In this document: positions 7,754 through 14,325 of the stretch, one piece after another | Position numbering within the stretch: position 1 is the first letter of the stretch | Layout of the letters: each line of letters opens with the position of its first letter | Assembly (NCBI GenBank): GCA_902500695.1 | Contig: CABVRQ010000077.1 | Location: 3,010 to 17,639 of the forward strand | Origin: an uncultured Nitrospira sp. | GTDB lineage: Bacteria > Nitrospirota > Nitrospiria > Nitrospirales > UBA8639 | Direction of reading: 5' to 3' | DNA length: 14,630 nt | Notes under the pieces: generated by a model | What the model saw: only the letters and a program-made list of their open reading frames with translations | Told to the model about the DNA's origin: nothing | The model's database searches: none | Position numbers and translations under genes: made by a program

Positions 7754-8422
7754 TTATGGTTTTGCGAATCCCGTCGAAACACCCCCCGCCGTCAAGGAAG
7801 GAACATTGAGATGAGAGGAGAACAACTGTCGAAAGGAAGGAGACTCCGGAAATTTTTTTGGCCATTGCGGGAGATGTCGGACATGCAACCACTGAAGGAG
7901 TGCATCCCAGCCGGTCACACGAATGACATCAGCATGGGGAATTGCCCGGTTCCAGGGTTGATCCATGACAAAGACTTGTCTGTCGAGAGCACGATAGGCC
8001 TGAATATGGTGAGGATGATCGTCAATCGCGGCTGTGATCGATTCGGGAATGTCGGTTTTCTCTTCAGTGTGATACAGCGCATCAAAAGGAAGACCATGCT
8101 CCTCTAACCAACGAAGAGTCTGAGGTCGTGAATAGGGACGCCGAGCCGTCACGATGATAATCCGATAACGCTGATGGATGAGTGTCAAGGCCTGTCTTGC
8201 CCCTGGAAACAGCGGTAACCGTGGGATAGACTCCTGGTGAAATCGGGAGAAAATTTCCTCAAGAAGCTCAGGCGCTAATTGACTAGCATCTAATCCACCA
8301 GCACTCCCATACAGACCCACAGGCCATAACCTTCCGGTCAATTCCTGAAACAACCGCTGCACTTCCGGCTCCGCGCGGCCCAAGACATTATCAATATCAA
8401 CCGCAAAACATGGTCGGATCAT
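7754..8422 (-). CDS. HAD-superfamily phosphatase, 5'-nucleotidase (NT5C)-like
   Basis: A 222-residue soluble protein with the HAD motifs in order: motif I AVDIDNVLG (nucleophile Asp9, acid/base Asp11), motif II IIIVTARRP (Thr92), a motif III Lys in the EEKTD segment, and motif IV AAIDDHP (Asp134-Asp135). VFVMDQPWNRA at about 150-160 resembles the conserved Asp-x-Pro-x-Asn patch of deoxyribonucleotidase-like proteins. Families of this kind remove phosphate from small substrates such as nucleotides; the actual substrate is not determined. ATG 8422 has GGAG 9 nt upstream. The C-terminal 35 residues after the HAD fold look unstructured. Its first 26 bases overlap a possible upstream small gene. 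The Lon-like gene lies just upstream on the same strand, so these may be co-transcribed. Confidence 0.85.
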   Translation of the reverse strand: MIRPCFAVDIDNVLGRAEPEVQRLFQELTGRLWPVGLYGSAGGLDASQLAPELLEEIFSRFHQESIPRLPLFPGARQALTLIHQRYRIIIVTARRPYSRPQTLRWLEEHGLPFDALYHTEEKTDIPESITAAIDDHPHHIQAYRALDRQVFVMDQPWNRAIPHADVIRVTGWDALLQWLHVRHLPQWPKKFPESPSFRQLFSSHLNVPSLTAGGVSTGFAKP

Positions 8423-8663
8423 CGAAGATTACTCCATTAATGATTGCTTGGGCACGTCGACCTGCGAAAGAAAACTCCAACACAAAAGTTGCGCGCTCCT
8501 CGTTTGGATACCATAGAAACATTTGAACCATACAAGCAAGCTGGCCGGAAACACCTTTGGGATACCATACAGCTCGAACATCTCTCCCCTCACCCACAGG
8601 GATTACCATACATAGGACCGGATGTTCAGTAAAAAAGAGGTTACTGAGATAGGCTTGCAGCAA
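8397..8663 (-). CDS. Possible small protein, unknown function
   Basis: An open frame of 88 codons lies between, and overlaps, two better-supported genes: 23 bases with the end of the Lon-like gene and 26 with the start of the HAD gene. Its composition is protein-like, with strands such as DVRAVWYPKG, ATFVLEFSFAG and AQAIINGVIF. It would fill an otherwise empty 218-base gap in a same-strand gene row. Against it, the first codon is TTG with no ribosome-binding site; ATG 8609 (70 residues) is an alternative, also without one. I do not recognise the family. It may be a real conserved small protein or a chance frame. Confidence 0.42.
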   Translation of the reverse strand: MLQAYLSNLFFTEHPVLCMVIPVGEGRDVRAVWYPKGVSGQLACMVQMFLWYPNEERATFVLEFSFAGRRAQAIINGVIFDDPTMFCG

Positions 8664-9441
8664 TAGACTGGTCGTTGAGATGGCTTCGAAGGGGGCGATG
8701 GGTTAACGCGAGATATGCATGTTTGATGGATCCTACCGGTGACACTTCCATCAGGAACGGAGTTTCCCAATCATCATCCGCCACGTCGGGTTCCTCTGGA
8801 ATGAGCACCCGCCGATACCGTTGTTCATGCGCGGCTAAGATCTTTAACGGGACTCCTCCCACAGTTCCCACATGTCCATCCGCCGTAACGGTACCCGTCA
8901 GAACCGTCTCCTCATCCACGGGCTCATTTTTAGCAAGGGCAACGACATTCAGGGCCGCCATGGCCGATAAACTTTCCCCGTACAACGTGACTCCCGGATA
9001 GGGCAAAATAAACCTGACCGTCCAGGAATCAGGATTCAGGCCAGCAGCTTCAACCACCAAACCCAAGGCATCTTTGACCGACTGTTGGGCATAGGGTGAA
9101 AACTTCCCTGGCCTGGTAAGAAATTGAAGATCCAACCCTTTGTGATCTCGTCGCTGAAGAAACTCCAATTGAACTTCCGCAACAATACCCACCTGTTCAG
9201 ATTGTGCATTCGTCGTCGTCCCAAGGATGGGAATCGCCCTTCGAACAGGGTTAATCGGAAAATCGGTTTCTGAAGCCGCATGGCTGGAGGAGGGAAGACC
9301 GAATGCTAGGAATATGGAGAGAAGAATGCCTCCCAGGAATAACCAAGATGTCGAGGACACGTTCTGTGGATGAGCAGACCAAGCAGTCAAGCATTCTGCG
9401 CACCCACTTTGAAATGATGTTCGCCCTCCACCCATCGCCAT
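8641..9441 (-). CDS. Exported Lon-like (S16) protease domain protein, no ATPase
   Basis: A 266-residue protein whose C-terminal half (about 85-250) follows the Lon proteolytic domain. The segment YGESLSAMAALN aligns with the Lon DGPSAG motif, placing the nucleophile at Ser159. GGVPLKILAAHE aligns with GGLKEKLLAAHR, placing the general base at Lys200. The spacing of 41 residues is close to the 43 in E. coli Lon, and LTGTVTADGHVG and VLIPEE match flanking Lon strands. There is no AAA+ module. Residues about 33-55 form a signal sequence ending near SSSHAAS, so the domain should act outside the cytoplasm. The start is uncertain: ATG 9441 or 9435 leaves a long pre-signal stretch, while GTG 9360 would give a compact signal peptide but lacks a ribosome-binding site. 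Substrate unknown. Confidence 0.82.
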   Translation of the reverse strand: MAMGGGRTSFQSGCAECLTAWSAHPQNVSSTSWLFLGGILLSIFLAFGLPSSSHAASETDFPINPVRRAIPILGTTTNAQSEQVGIVAEVQLEFLQRRDHKGLDLQFLTRPGKFSPYAQQSVKDALGLVVEAAGLNPDSWTVRFILPYPGVTLYGESLSAMAALNVVALAKNEPVDEETVLTGTVTADGHVGTVGGVPLKILAAHEQRYRRVLIPEEPDVADDDWETPFLMEVSPVGSIKHAYLALTHRPLRSHLNDQSIAASLSQ

Positions 9442-9737
9442 CCCCCGTGAAAGCTGTCTTCACCTTTTCGGCCTGGCAAAGAGCACACTTAAGCTTTGCG
9501 AGGTCTGGCACCATGACTTGCTGTCTCTGATCGTCCCGAGGCCTTATCAATTCATAGATATTCCTTTCACCGGACAACAGGGACATTCTTCATATGGAGG
9601 GCCGTTCAATCTCGTTACCTGTCCACGAATGACAGAGAAGATTAAGAACGGTCCAAAGAACACCGATGAGGACATCAGGCATTTCCCTCAATTGAGGGAA
9701 TGGGATTTCCATTCTAGAACGCCTCATCGGCAACCAT
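9442..9737. other. Divergent intergenic region upstream of the HD-GYP gene
   Basis: These 296 bases separate the minus-strand Lon-like gene from the plus-strand HD-GYP gene and should hold promoters for both. A minus-strand frame with two Cys-x-x-Cys pairs (9251-9586) runs through part of it but overlaps the Lon-like signal peptide. The clearest structure is the pair of overlapping hairpins at 9683-9714. No convincing sigma70 -35/-10 pair was found. Confidence 0.55.
9683..9714 (+). promoter_or_regulatory. Overlapping palindromes in the HD-GYP leader
   Basis: Bases 9683-9700 form a perfect 18-bp palindrome (arms TTCCCTCAA and TTGAGGGAA). A second perfect inverted repeat, GAATGG (9698-9703) with CCATTC (9709-9714), shares its first three bases with the end of the palindrome. 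The pair lies 23-55 bases before ATG 9738. As DNA the palindrome suits a dimeric regulator; as RNA the two hairpins would compete. Function is inferred from position only. Confidence 0.5.
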
Positions 9738-11015
9738 ATGGCCATCAAACGAATTCCAACAACATCGGCTCAAGTGGGAATGTACCTCTGTGGAATTGAC
9801 CGCTCATGGCTGAATACCCCCTTCCTCGTGCACCGGTTTCTCATTAAATGTTCCAGTGATATTGCCAAATTACAACAGGCCGGAATTGAAGAAATCACCA
9901 TTGATACTGATCGTGGGCATGACGTGCCATCAGATTCTGAACCACCACAGACTCAAGATGATGAGCTCTCATCCAAACAGGACCCTCCGATACCTGATTC
10001 CTCCGTCCCACCGGAAGCCGAACGTCTTCAGCAGCTTTCACCCTCTATCCAGGGAAAATCACTATCCGGTGAACTCACCACGATGAAGCTGGTGCGGAAG
10101 TATATGCTTGAAGGAGTACAGGATATCCTTCACACACTGCAGAAAACCGGAGGGCTCGCCATAGAACAGGTTCATCAGATCACTGAATCCGTTATGGCTG
10201 AAACCCTCGGACATGAAGAAGCCTGCATCGCCATGATTCGGACCAGAGACTTTTCTCCGGCCTTGTACGATCACGCACTCGCGGTCAGTACATTAGCCGT
10301 GTTACTGGGACGAGCTGTGGGGTTGGACAACACCGCGTTACAACACCTGGCAAGCGCGGGCCTCCTCCACGACGCGGGGCTCTTGAACCTTCCACAAGTC
10401 CTTCATCGGCCGCTCAACCAGTTATCTGACTCAGAATTAGGCCTGTACCAGAAACATCCCCGACGTGGAGCTGACATGCTGTCACAACAGTCTTGTTTGG
10501 CTGACGAGGTCGATACGTTAATCCGCGAACATCATATCGCGCTGGATGGATCAGGATACCCTGCGAATATTGATCCGGCAAAAATCCAAACACCCACCCG
10601 AATCCTTCGTATTGTCGACGAGTATGATGAATTATTGACCGGTCACCACACCGGGAAACCTCTCGCGGTCAGAGTCGCGCTCCAAACGTTGTATCAACAA
10701 GGCAGGAAAGGGCTATTAGATGGGGAGTTAGTGGCGACCTTCATAAATCTTATCGGAATCTATCCCACCTATGCCCTGGTGGAATTGAGCACCGGCGAAA
10801 GGGGAATCGTCACAGCGAACTCCAGAGATAATCTGCTTCAACCCACGATCCTCCTTATCCAGGACGCCATTCATCAACCCTTGCCTGAACCGATCCCGTT
10901 CAACTTCTCTGTACTATCCTCTCATGAACCACGGCCAGAAATTGTGCGGGTCCTCGCTCCCGAACAAGTCGGTATTGACCTTGATTCTGCTCTGGAAAAT
11001 TGGATGACCTTGTAG
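9738..11015 (+). CDS. DUF3391 + HD-GYP domain protein, cyclic-di-GMP phosphodiesterase-like
   Basis: A 425-residue cytoplasmic protein. Residues 1-58 match DUF3391 (IPTTSAQVGMYLCGID, then the WLNTPF and FLIK segments). A Pro/Ser-rich linker follows (about 60-105), then an HD-GYP domain (about 165-325) and a C-terminal extension of about 100 residues. In the HD-GYP part the metal ligands are present: His179, His211-Asp212, His240, His265-His266 and Asp294, with GSGYP at 271-275. Several surrounding positions differ from consensus: HDxGK reads HDAGL, the HHExxDGxGYP loop reads HHIALDGSGYP, and the later RPY region reads HHTGK. HD-GYP enzymes hydrolyse cyclic-di-GMP; these changes leave activity in doubt. 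No receiver domain is attached. ATG 9738 has no clear ribosome-binding site but begins exactly where DUF3391 should. Confidence 0.9.
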   Translation: MAIKRIPTTSAQVGMYLCGIDRSWLNTPFLVHRFLIKCSSDIAKLQQAGIEEITIDTDRGHDVPSDSEPPQTQDDELSSKQDPPIPDSSVPPEAERLQQLSPSIQGKSLSGELTTMKLVRKYMLEGVQDILHTLQKTGGLAIEQVHQITESVMAETLGHEEACIAMIRTRDFSPALYDHALAVSTLAVLLGRAVGLDNTALQHLASAGLLHDAGLLNLPQVLHRPLNQLSDSELGLYQKHPRRGADMLSQQSCLADEVDTLIREHHIALDGSGYPANIDPAKIQTPTRILRIVDEYDELLTGHHTGKPLAVRVALQTLYQQGRKGLLDGELVATFINLIGIYPTYALVELSTGERGIVTANSRDNLLQPTILLIQDAIHQPLPEPIPFNFSVLSSHEPRPEIVRVLAPEQVGIDLDSALENWMTL

Positions 11016-11224
11016 TCATCCTTCCTGTCGGTCAGATCGAGAAGGCTCTCTCACCCCACCCGGGACTGATCCGGTTCAGAAAGCCGAACCGCAATTCACA
11101 CCAATTTTAAGAAACAAACACCACTGGGTCCCCCCCGCAAGGTTTAAAAAAGGAATGCCGATACAGGCCCAGGCATTTCCCAACCAACCCGCACCGCACC
11201 AGAGGCGGAACGGAGGGCTCAAGA

Positions 11225-11557
11225 ATGAAAAAGATCCGTCAGCAACCGACCACAAGAACATGGCGTCTACTATCCCTCACAGGCCTGGCCCTCTCGGTCG
11301 CATTCTTCCTGAATGAAGGACAAGCCAGAACATTGCCCATGTCTCCCTCCACTCAATCCATCAAAGAGCAATGTACTCACCCCACCCAAATGGCATCAAA
11401 AAATTATCCTTTAGAAAAAGATCATGCTTCCCAATCGACAAAATCCACTAAGCACCATGATTTAGGAACCCGGGAAAGGGATAACGATGATAAACCACAA
11501 AAGAAAAAATTCGGGTTAGCGATTTTATTTCTAGGAACCTTGGCAGAAAAGAGCTAA
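11225..11557 (+). CDS. Small secreted protein, unknown function
   Basis: A 110-residue protein with a strong GGAGG (11212-11216, 8 nt before ATG 11225), which supports it as a real gene. The N-terminus is a signal peptide: MKKIRQQ, a basic stretch, hydrophobic LLSLTGLALSVAFFL, and a likely cut near GQA. The mature part is hydrophilic, rich in Ser, Lys, His, Asp and Thr, with a single Cys, and looks disordered. It then ends in a lysine-rich stretch followed by a short hydrophobic helix (FGLAILFLGTL) and AEKS. I do not recognise the family. The C-terminal hydrophobic segment could be a membrane anchor or interaction helix. It stands 209 bases after the HD-GYP gene and may have its own promoter. 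Confidence 0.68.
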   Translation: MKKIRQQPTTRTWRLLSLTGLALSVAFFLNEGQARTLPMSPSTQSIKEQCTHPTQMASKNYPLEKDHASQSTKSTKHHDLGTRERDNDDKPQKKKFGLAILFLGTLAEKS

Positions 11558-11567
11558 TTCGCTTTTT
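11548..11567 (+). terminator. Weak terminator-like hairpin at the stop codon
   Basis: A 7-bp stem including one G-U pair (11548-11554 with 11561-11567) encloses the TAA stop of the small secreted-protein gene in its loop. The right arm includes a run of five T, followed by GTT. The stem is AT-rich and the T-run is part of the stem, so this is at best a weak intrinsic terminator. Confidence 0.25.
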
Positions 11568-11655
11568 GTTAAAGATAGAACACTCTCCCAAAATTGGAGC
11601 AAGGCAGCTTCCCACAGGGGCAAAAAAATTGAGGAAATTCGGATCCGGCTTTGAA

Positions 11656-12615
11656 TTACTTTGACAACAAACGAGGCGAGGAATCTGCGGTGATAAAGGT
11701 CGGCGACAAATCTTCTAGCGCCAATAACAACGCATGCGTCCCGGAACGCCCGTGGCCATTGGCTTGAATCGCAACATAGAGCTTTCGCACAAGTGAAAGC
11801 CCTGTCAGAAGTAAGCCCATTCGTTTGGCTTCATCTAATGCCATACCCATATCCTTAATAAAATGCTCCACAAAAAATCCGGCTCCAAAATCCCGTTTCA
11901 GTATCCGTGGCGCCAGATGGTCAAGTGTCCAGCATCCCGCGGCCCCACTGGATATGGAGTGTAACAAGGTTTCGCCATCCAATCCGGCCTTGTGGGCATA
12001 CAATAACGCTTCACACACACCGATCATGGTGCCGGCAATCGTAATTTGATTACAGAGTTTGGCATGCTGTCCGCATCCTGCCTGACCTTGATACACTAAA
12101 GTTCTTCCAAACACGGACAAGATCGGCTTGACCGCCTCAAATACTCTGGAATCTCCACCCACCATAATGGACAACGTGCCATCTTTGGCGCCAACGTCAC
12201 CGCCCGAAACAGGCGCATCAAGAACCGACGCGGATTTTGAAGCGGCCAAACTGGCCAATTCACGGGCCAATGTCGGCTCGGAAGTGGTGAAGTCCACAAA
12301 CACTTGACCGGAACGAGCCTGTGACAACAGTCCCTCGGGTTGGAGATAAATCTTTCGAACGTCCTGAGGAAAGCCCACCATCGTACATACCACATCGGCC
12401 TCCGCGACTAAGGCTGCTGTAGACTCTGCCCACCGCGCCCCTTGATCCAACAGCATCTGAGCTTTAGAAGGAGTGCGGGTATGTACCGTCAAGGCATACC
12501 CCGCACGAAGGAGATGTTCACACATTGGCGCGCCCATCACTCCAGTGCCAATCCATCCAATTCGAACAGACAAGGGAAGAATAATAGGTTCGGCCGCAGA
12601 GGAAGAGGTATTCAT
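11656..12615 (-). CDS. NAD(P)-dependent beta-hydroxyacid dehydrogenase (GarR/MmsB-like)
   Basis: A 319-residue enzyme of the 3-hydroxyisobutyrate dehydrogenase/tartronate semialdehyde reductase family. It has a Rossmann motif RIGWIGTGVMGAPM (about 18-31), then HTRTPSK at the end of the second strand, where Arg47-Thr48 hint at NADP(H) preference. The substrate-binding signature DAPVSGGDVGAKDG is at 133-146, the catalytic Lys186 is in AKLCNQ, and the helix KDMGMALDEA is at 254-263. Length is close to the usual ~290-300 with a short N-terminal extension. ATG 12615 overlaps the TGA of the deiminase gene (ATGA) and is preceded by AAGGAG with a 5-nt spacer, so the genes are translationally coupled. 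The family reduces or oxidises small 3-hydroxy acids or semialdehydes. A link to agmatine or putrescine use is suggested only by the coupling. Confidence 0.9.
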   Translation of the reverse strand: MNTSSSAAEPIILPLSVRIGWIGTGVMGAPMCEHLLRAGYALTVHTRTPSKAQMLLDQGARWAESTAALVAEADVVCTMVGFPQDVRKIYLQPEGLLSQARSGQVFVDFTTSEPTLARELASLAASKSASVLDAPVSGGDVGAKDGTLSIMVGGDSRVFEAVKPILSVFGRTLVYQGQAGCGQHAKLCNQITIAGTMIGVCEALLYAHKAGLDGETLLHSISSGAAGCWTLDHLAPRILKRDFGAGFFVEHFIKDMGMALDEAKRMGLLLTGLSLVRKLYVAIQANGHGRSGTHALLLALEDLSPTFITADSSPRLLSK

Positions 12616-14168
12616 GAACGCTCCTTGAGGATCGAAGATTGATCAGAGGCTGGCTGTTGTTGCGTCAAACAATGAATGGTTCCGAACCCCCAGACCAGAT
12701 CCACAGCATGAATACCCACCACGGCTCGATCAGGAAACAGGTCGGCCACAATCCCTAACGCCACCCGATCCTGAGGATCATTAAAGGTTGGCACCAACAC
12801 GACAGTATTGCCGATATAAAAATTGGCATAACTGGCGGGTAGCCGTCGTCCTTCAAAATACAGCGGCTCAGGCATCGGCAAGGGGACTACCAGTAACTTT
12901 CTCCCGTCCTCCACCCGCATCCCCTCCAATCGTTCGGCATTTTCAGCCAAGGGACGGTAGTTCTCATCGGCTGGATTGGATTCCTGACACAGCACCACCG
13001 TATAGGGATCCACGAACCGGCACACATCATCCACATGTCCATGCGTATCGTCACCGGCAATGCCTTGTCCCAACCAGAGAACCTGGGAAATGCCTAAATG
13101 TGTGCGAAACACTTCCTCATAATCCCATCGGGAATACCCGGGATTCCGTACCTGCACCTGCTCATCCAACAAACATTCTTCTGTGGTCAACAATGTTCCT
13201 TGGCCGTTCACATCGATGGCGCCACCCTCCAGAACAACCCCTTTCCGATTTCGCTCAACCGGAACCACGGGAATCTTAAGTTTCGGGCCTAACCGTAAGG
13301 GAATACGATCATCCAATTGCGAATCGGGATACTTGGCCCAGGCAGTAAATCGAAAACGGGCAATCGCCACTTGAGGTTCAGGCTGATCCCGTTTCACGAA
13401 AATGGGGCCAAAGTCTCTCGCCCACCCCCGATTGGTCGGAACACGAAAAAATTGAATACGGGTCATATCCACGCCAACTTTGGCCAACACCCGCCGGGCT
13501 TTTAATTCATGGTCTTTGTCATTCACCAAAATCCGAACAGTTTCTCCCCCAGAGATTTTCCGAACCATTTCTCCATACACCCAGGAGATCGCTCCCATTT
13601 TCCCCGGCCAATCTTTCGTATTATGGGGCCATCCGAGCCAAGTCGCCTCGTGTCGCTCCCACTCTGCGGGCATCCGAAAATCTAACTTAGATCCCCTCGC
13701 CTTAAGAGGGACTTTCTCCTGATTAGAGAAAGTGCGAGAGTGGGAATCCTCTGGGTCCATCTCCCGGCCAGGGCTCAGCTCTGAATCCATGACAGGGCTA
13801 GGGGGAGAATGAAGGTTCTCAGAATTTTCCATGACTCTCACAATCTCCTCCACCACATCATCAGTCTTGTTCAGAACATCATCATTCAAAAATCGAAGGA
13901 CACGAAAGCCTAAAGCCGTTAAATAATTTGTGGACTCTTCATCAGCGGTTTCTTGCTTTCGTTGTTCCTCATCATCCAGCTCAATAATCAGCATCCATTC
14001 CAAACAACAAAAATCGACGATACTCCTACCGATTGGATGTTGCCGCCGGAATTTCCATCCCTTGATCTGACCATCTCGAATTTCCTCCCAGAGCCGCTGT
14101 TCAGCATCGCTTTGATTCCCAAGTAAATGAGCCGCAAAGGATCGCCATCTTGGTGAAATTCGCTTCAA
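12612..14168 (-). CDS. aguA: DUF559 nuclease-like domain fused to agmatine deiminase
   Basis: One 518-residue frame with two unrelated parts. Residues about 9-115 are a DUF559 domain: SDAEQRLWEEIRD, KFRRQHPIG, IVDFCCLE, LIIELD and GFRVLRFLNDDVL. Asp52 and Glu63 are the likely PD-(D/E)xK acids, but the usual GGQH after ELD reads DEEQ. Residues 116-159 are a linker. Residues 160-518 are full-length agmatine deiminase (agmatine to N-carbamoylputrescine plus ammonia): FRMPAEWERHEATWLGWPH, WARDFGP, EGGAID, DDTHGHVDD and the nucleophile Cys500 in TIHCLTQQQP. The start is TTG 14168 behind GAGGGGG; an in-frame TGA at 14178-14180 rules out anything longer. The partial amidase gene upstream supports the pathway. 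A separate deiminase starting at an internal ATG (13763 or 13673) is possible but has no well-placed ribosome-binding site. Confidence 0.88.
   Translation of the reverse strand: MKRISPRWRSFAAHLLGNQSDAEQRLWEEIRDGQIKGWKFRRQHPIGRSIVDFCCLEWMLIIELDDEEQRKQETADEESTNYLTALGFRVLRFLNDDVLNKTDDVVEEIVRVMENSENLHSPPSPVMDSELSPGREMDPEDSHSRTFSNQEKVPLKARGSKLDFRMPAEWERHEATWLGWPHNTKDWPGKMGAISWVYGEMVRKISGGETVRILVNDKDHELKARRVLAKVGVDMTRIQFFRVPTNRGWARDFGPIFVKRDQPEPQVAIARFRFTAWAKYPDSQLDDRIPLRLGPKLKIPVVPVERNRKGVVLEGGAIDVNGQGTLLTTEECLLDEQVQVRNPGYSRWDYEEVFRTHLGISQVLWLGQGIAGDDTHGHVDDVCRFVDPYTVVLCQESNPADENYRPLAENAERLEGMRVEDGRKLLVVPLPMPEPLYFEGRRLPASYANFYIGNTVVLVPTFNDPQDRVALGIVADLFPDRAVVGIHAVDLVWGFGTIHCLTQQQPASDQSSILKERS
13692..13743. 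repeat. Stem-loop repeat copy A, inside the fusion linker
   Basis: About 50 bases containing a perfect 8-bp inverted repeat (ACTTTCTC at 13711-13718, GAGAAAGT at 13726-13733) and an outer CTCGC/GCGAG pair (13696-13700 with 13734-13738). It aligns in the same orientation with copy B: 19 of 23 bases with one gap over 13692-13714, and 13 of 16 over 13725-13740. It encodes residues about 142-159 of the fusion protein, the end of the linker directly before the deiminase domain. Confidence 0.6.
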
Positions 14169-14172
14169 CTTT

Positions 14173-14179
14173 CCCCCTC
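14173..14179 (-). promoter_or_regulatory. Ribosome-binding site deciding the TTG start of the fusion
   Basis: GAGGGGG on the minus strand; its GAGG core lies 7 nt before TTG 14168. It overlaps the in-frame TGA at 14178-14180, so translation of the fusion must begin at or after this TTG. No ATG occurs before residue 59. Confidence 0.6.
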
Positions 14180-14266
14180 ACTCTTCATTCAGTTCCTCTT
14201 CGGAACCAAATCACAACGGGGCAACCGAATCATCTAGCCTTATGGATAAGCGAAGCACCACATACA

Positions 14267-14317
14267 TGTCCAGATTTTGATGTAAAAATCCATGTTGTAT
14301 CGGAAAAATTCTGGACA
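14267..14317. repeat. Imperfect inverted repeat between amidase and fusion genes
   Basis: TGTCCAGATTTT (14267-14278) pairs with AAAATTCTGGACA (14305-14317) over 12 bp with a single bulged base, around a 26-base loop. Eight outer base pairs are perfect. It could be a transcript hairpin or a small element with TGTCC ends. No T-run follows on either strand. Confidence 0.6.
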
Positions 14318-14325
14318 AGCAATGG

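Noticed and set aside
7436..8107. A long plus-strand open frame of 223 codons.
   Set aside because: It is antisense to the receiver and HAD genes, both with complete motifs, and encodes no recognisable domain.
11072..11091. Hairpin CGGTTC/GAACCG after the HD-GYP gene as a terminator.
   Set aside because: The 6-bp stem is perfect but no T-run follows it on the plus strand.
12788..13279. A 163-codon plus-strand frame.
   Set aside because: It is antisense to the catalytic core of agmatine deiminase, and its Pro/His/Arg-rich translation is typical of a shadow frame.
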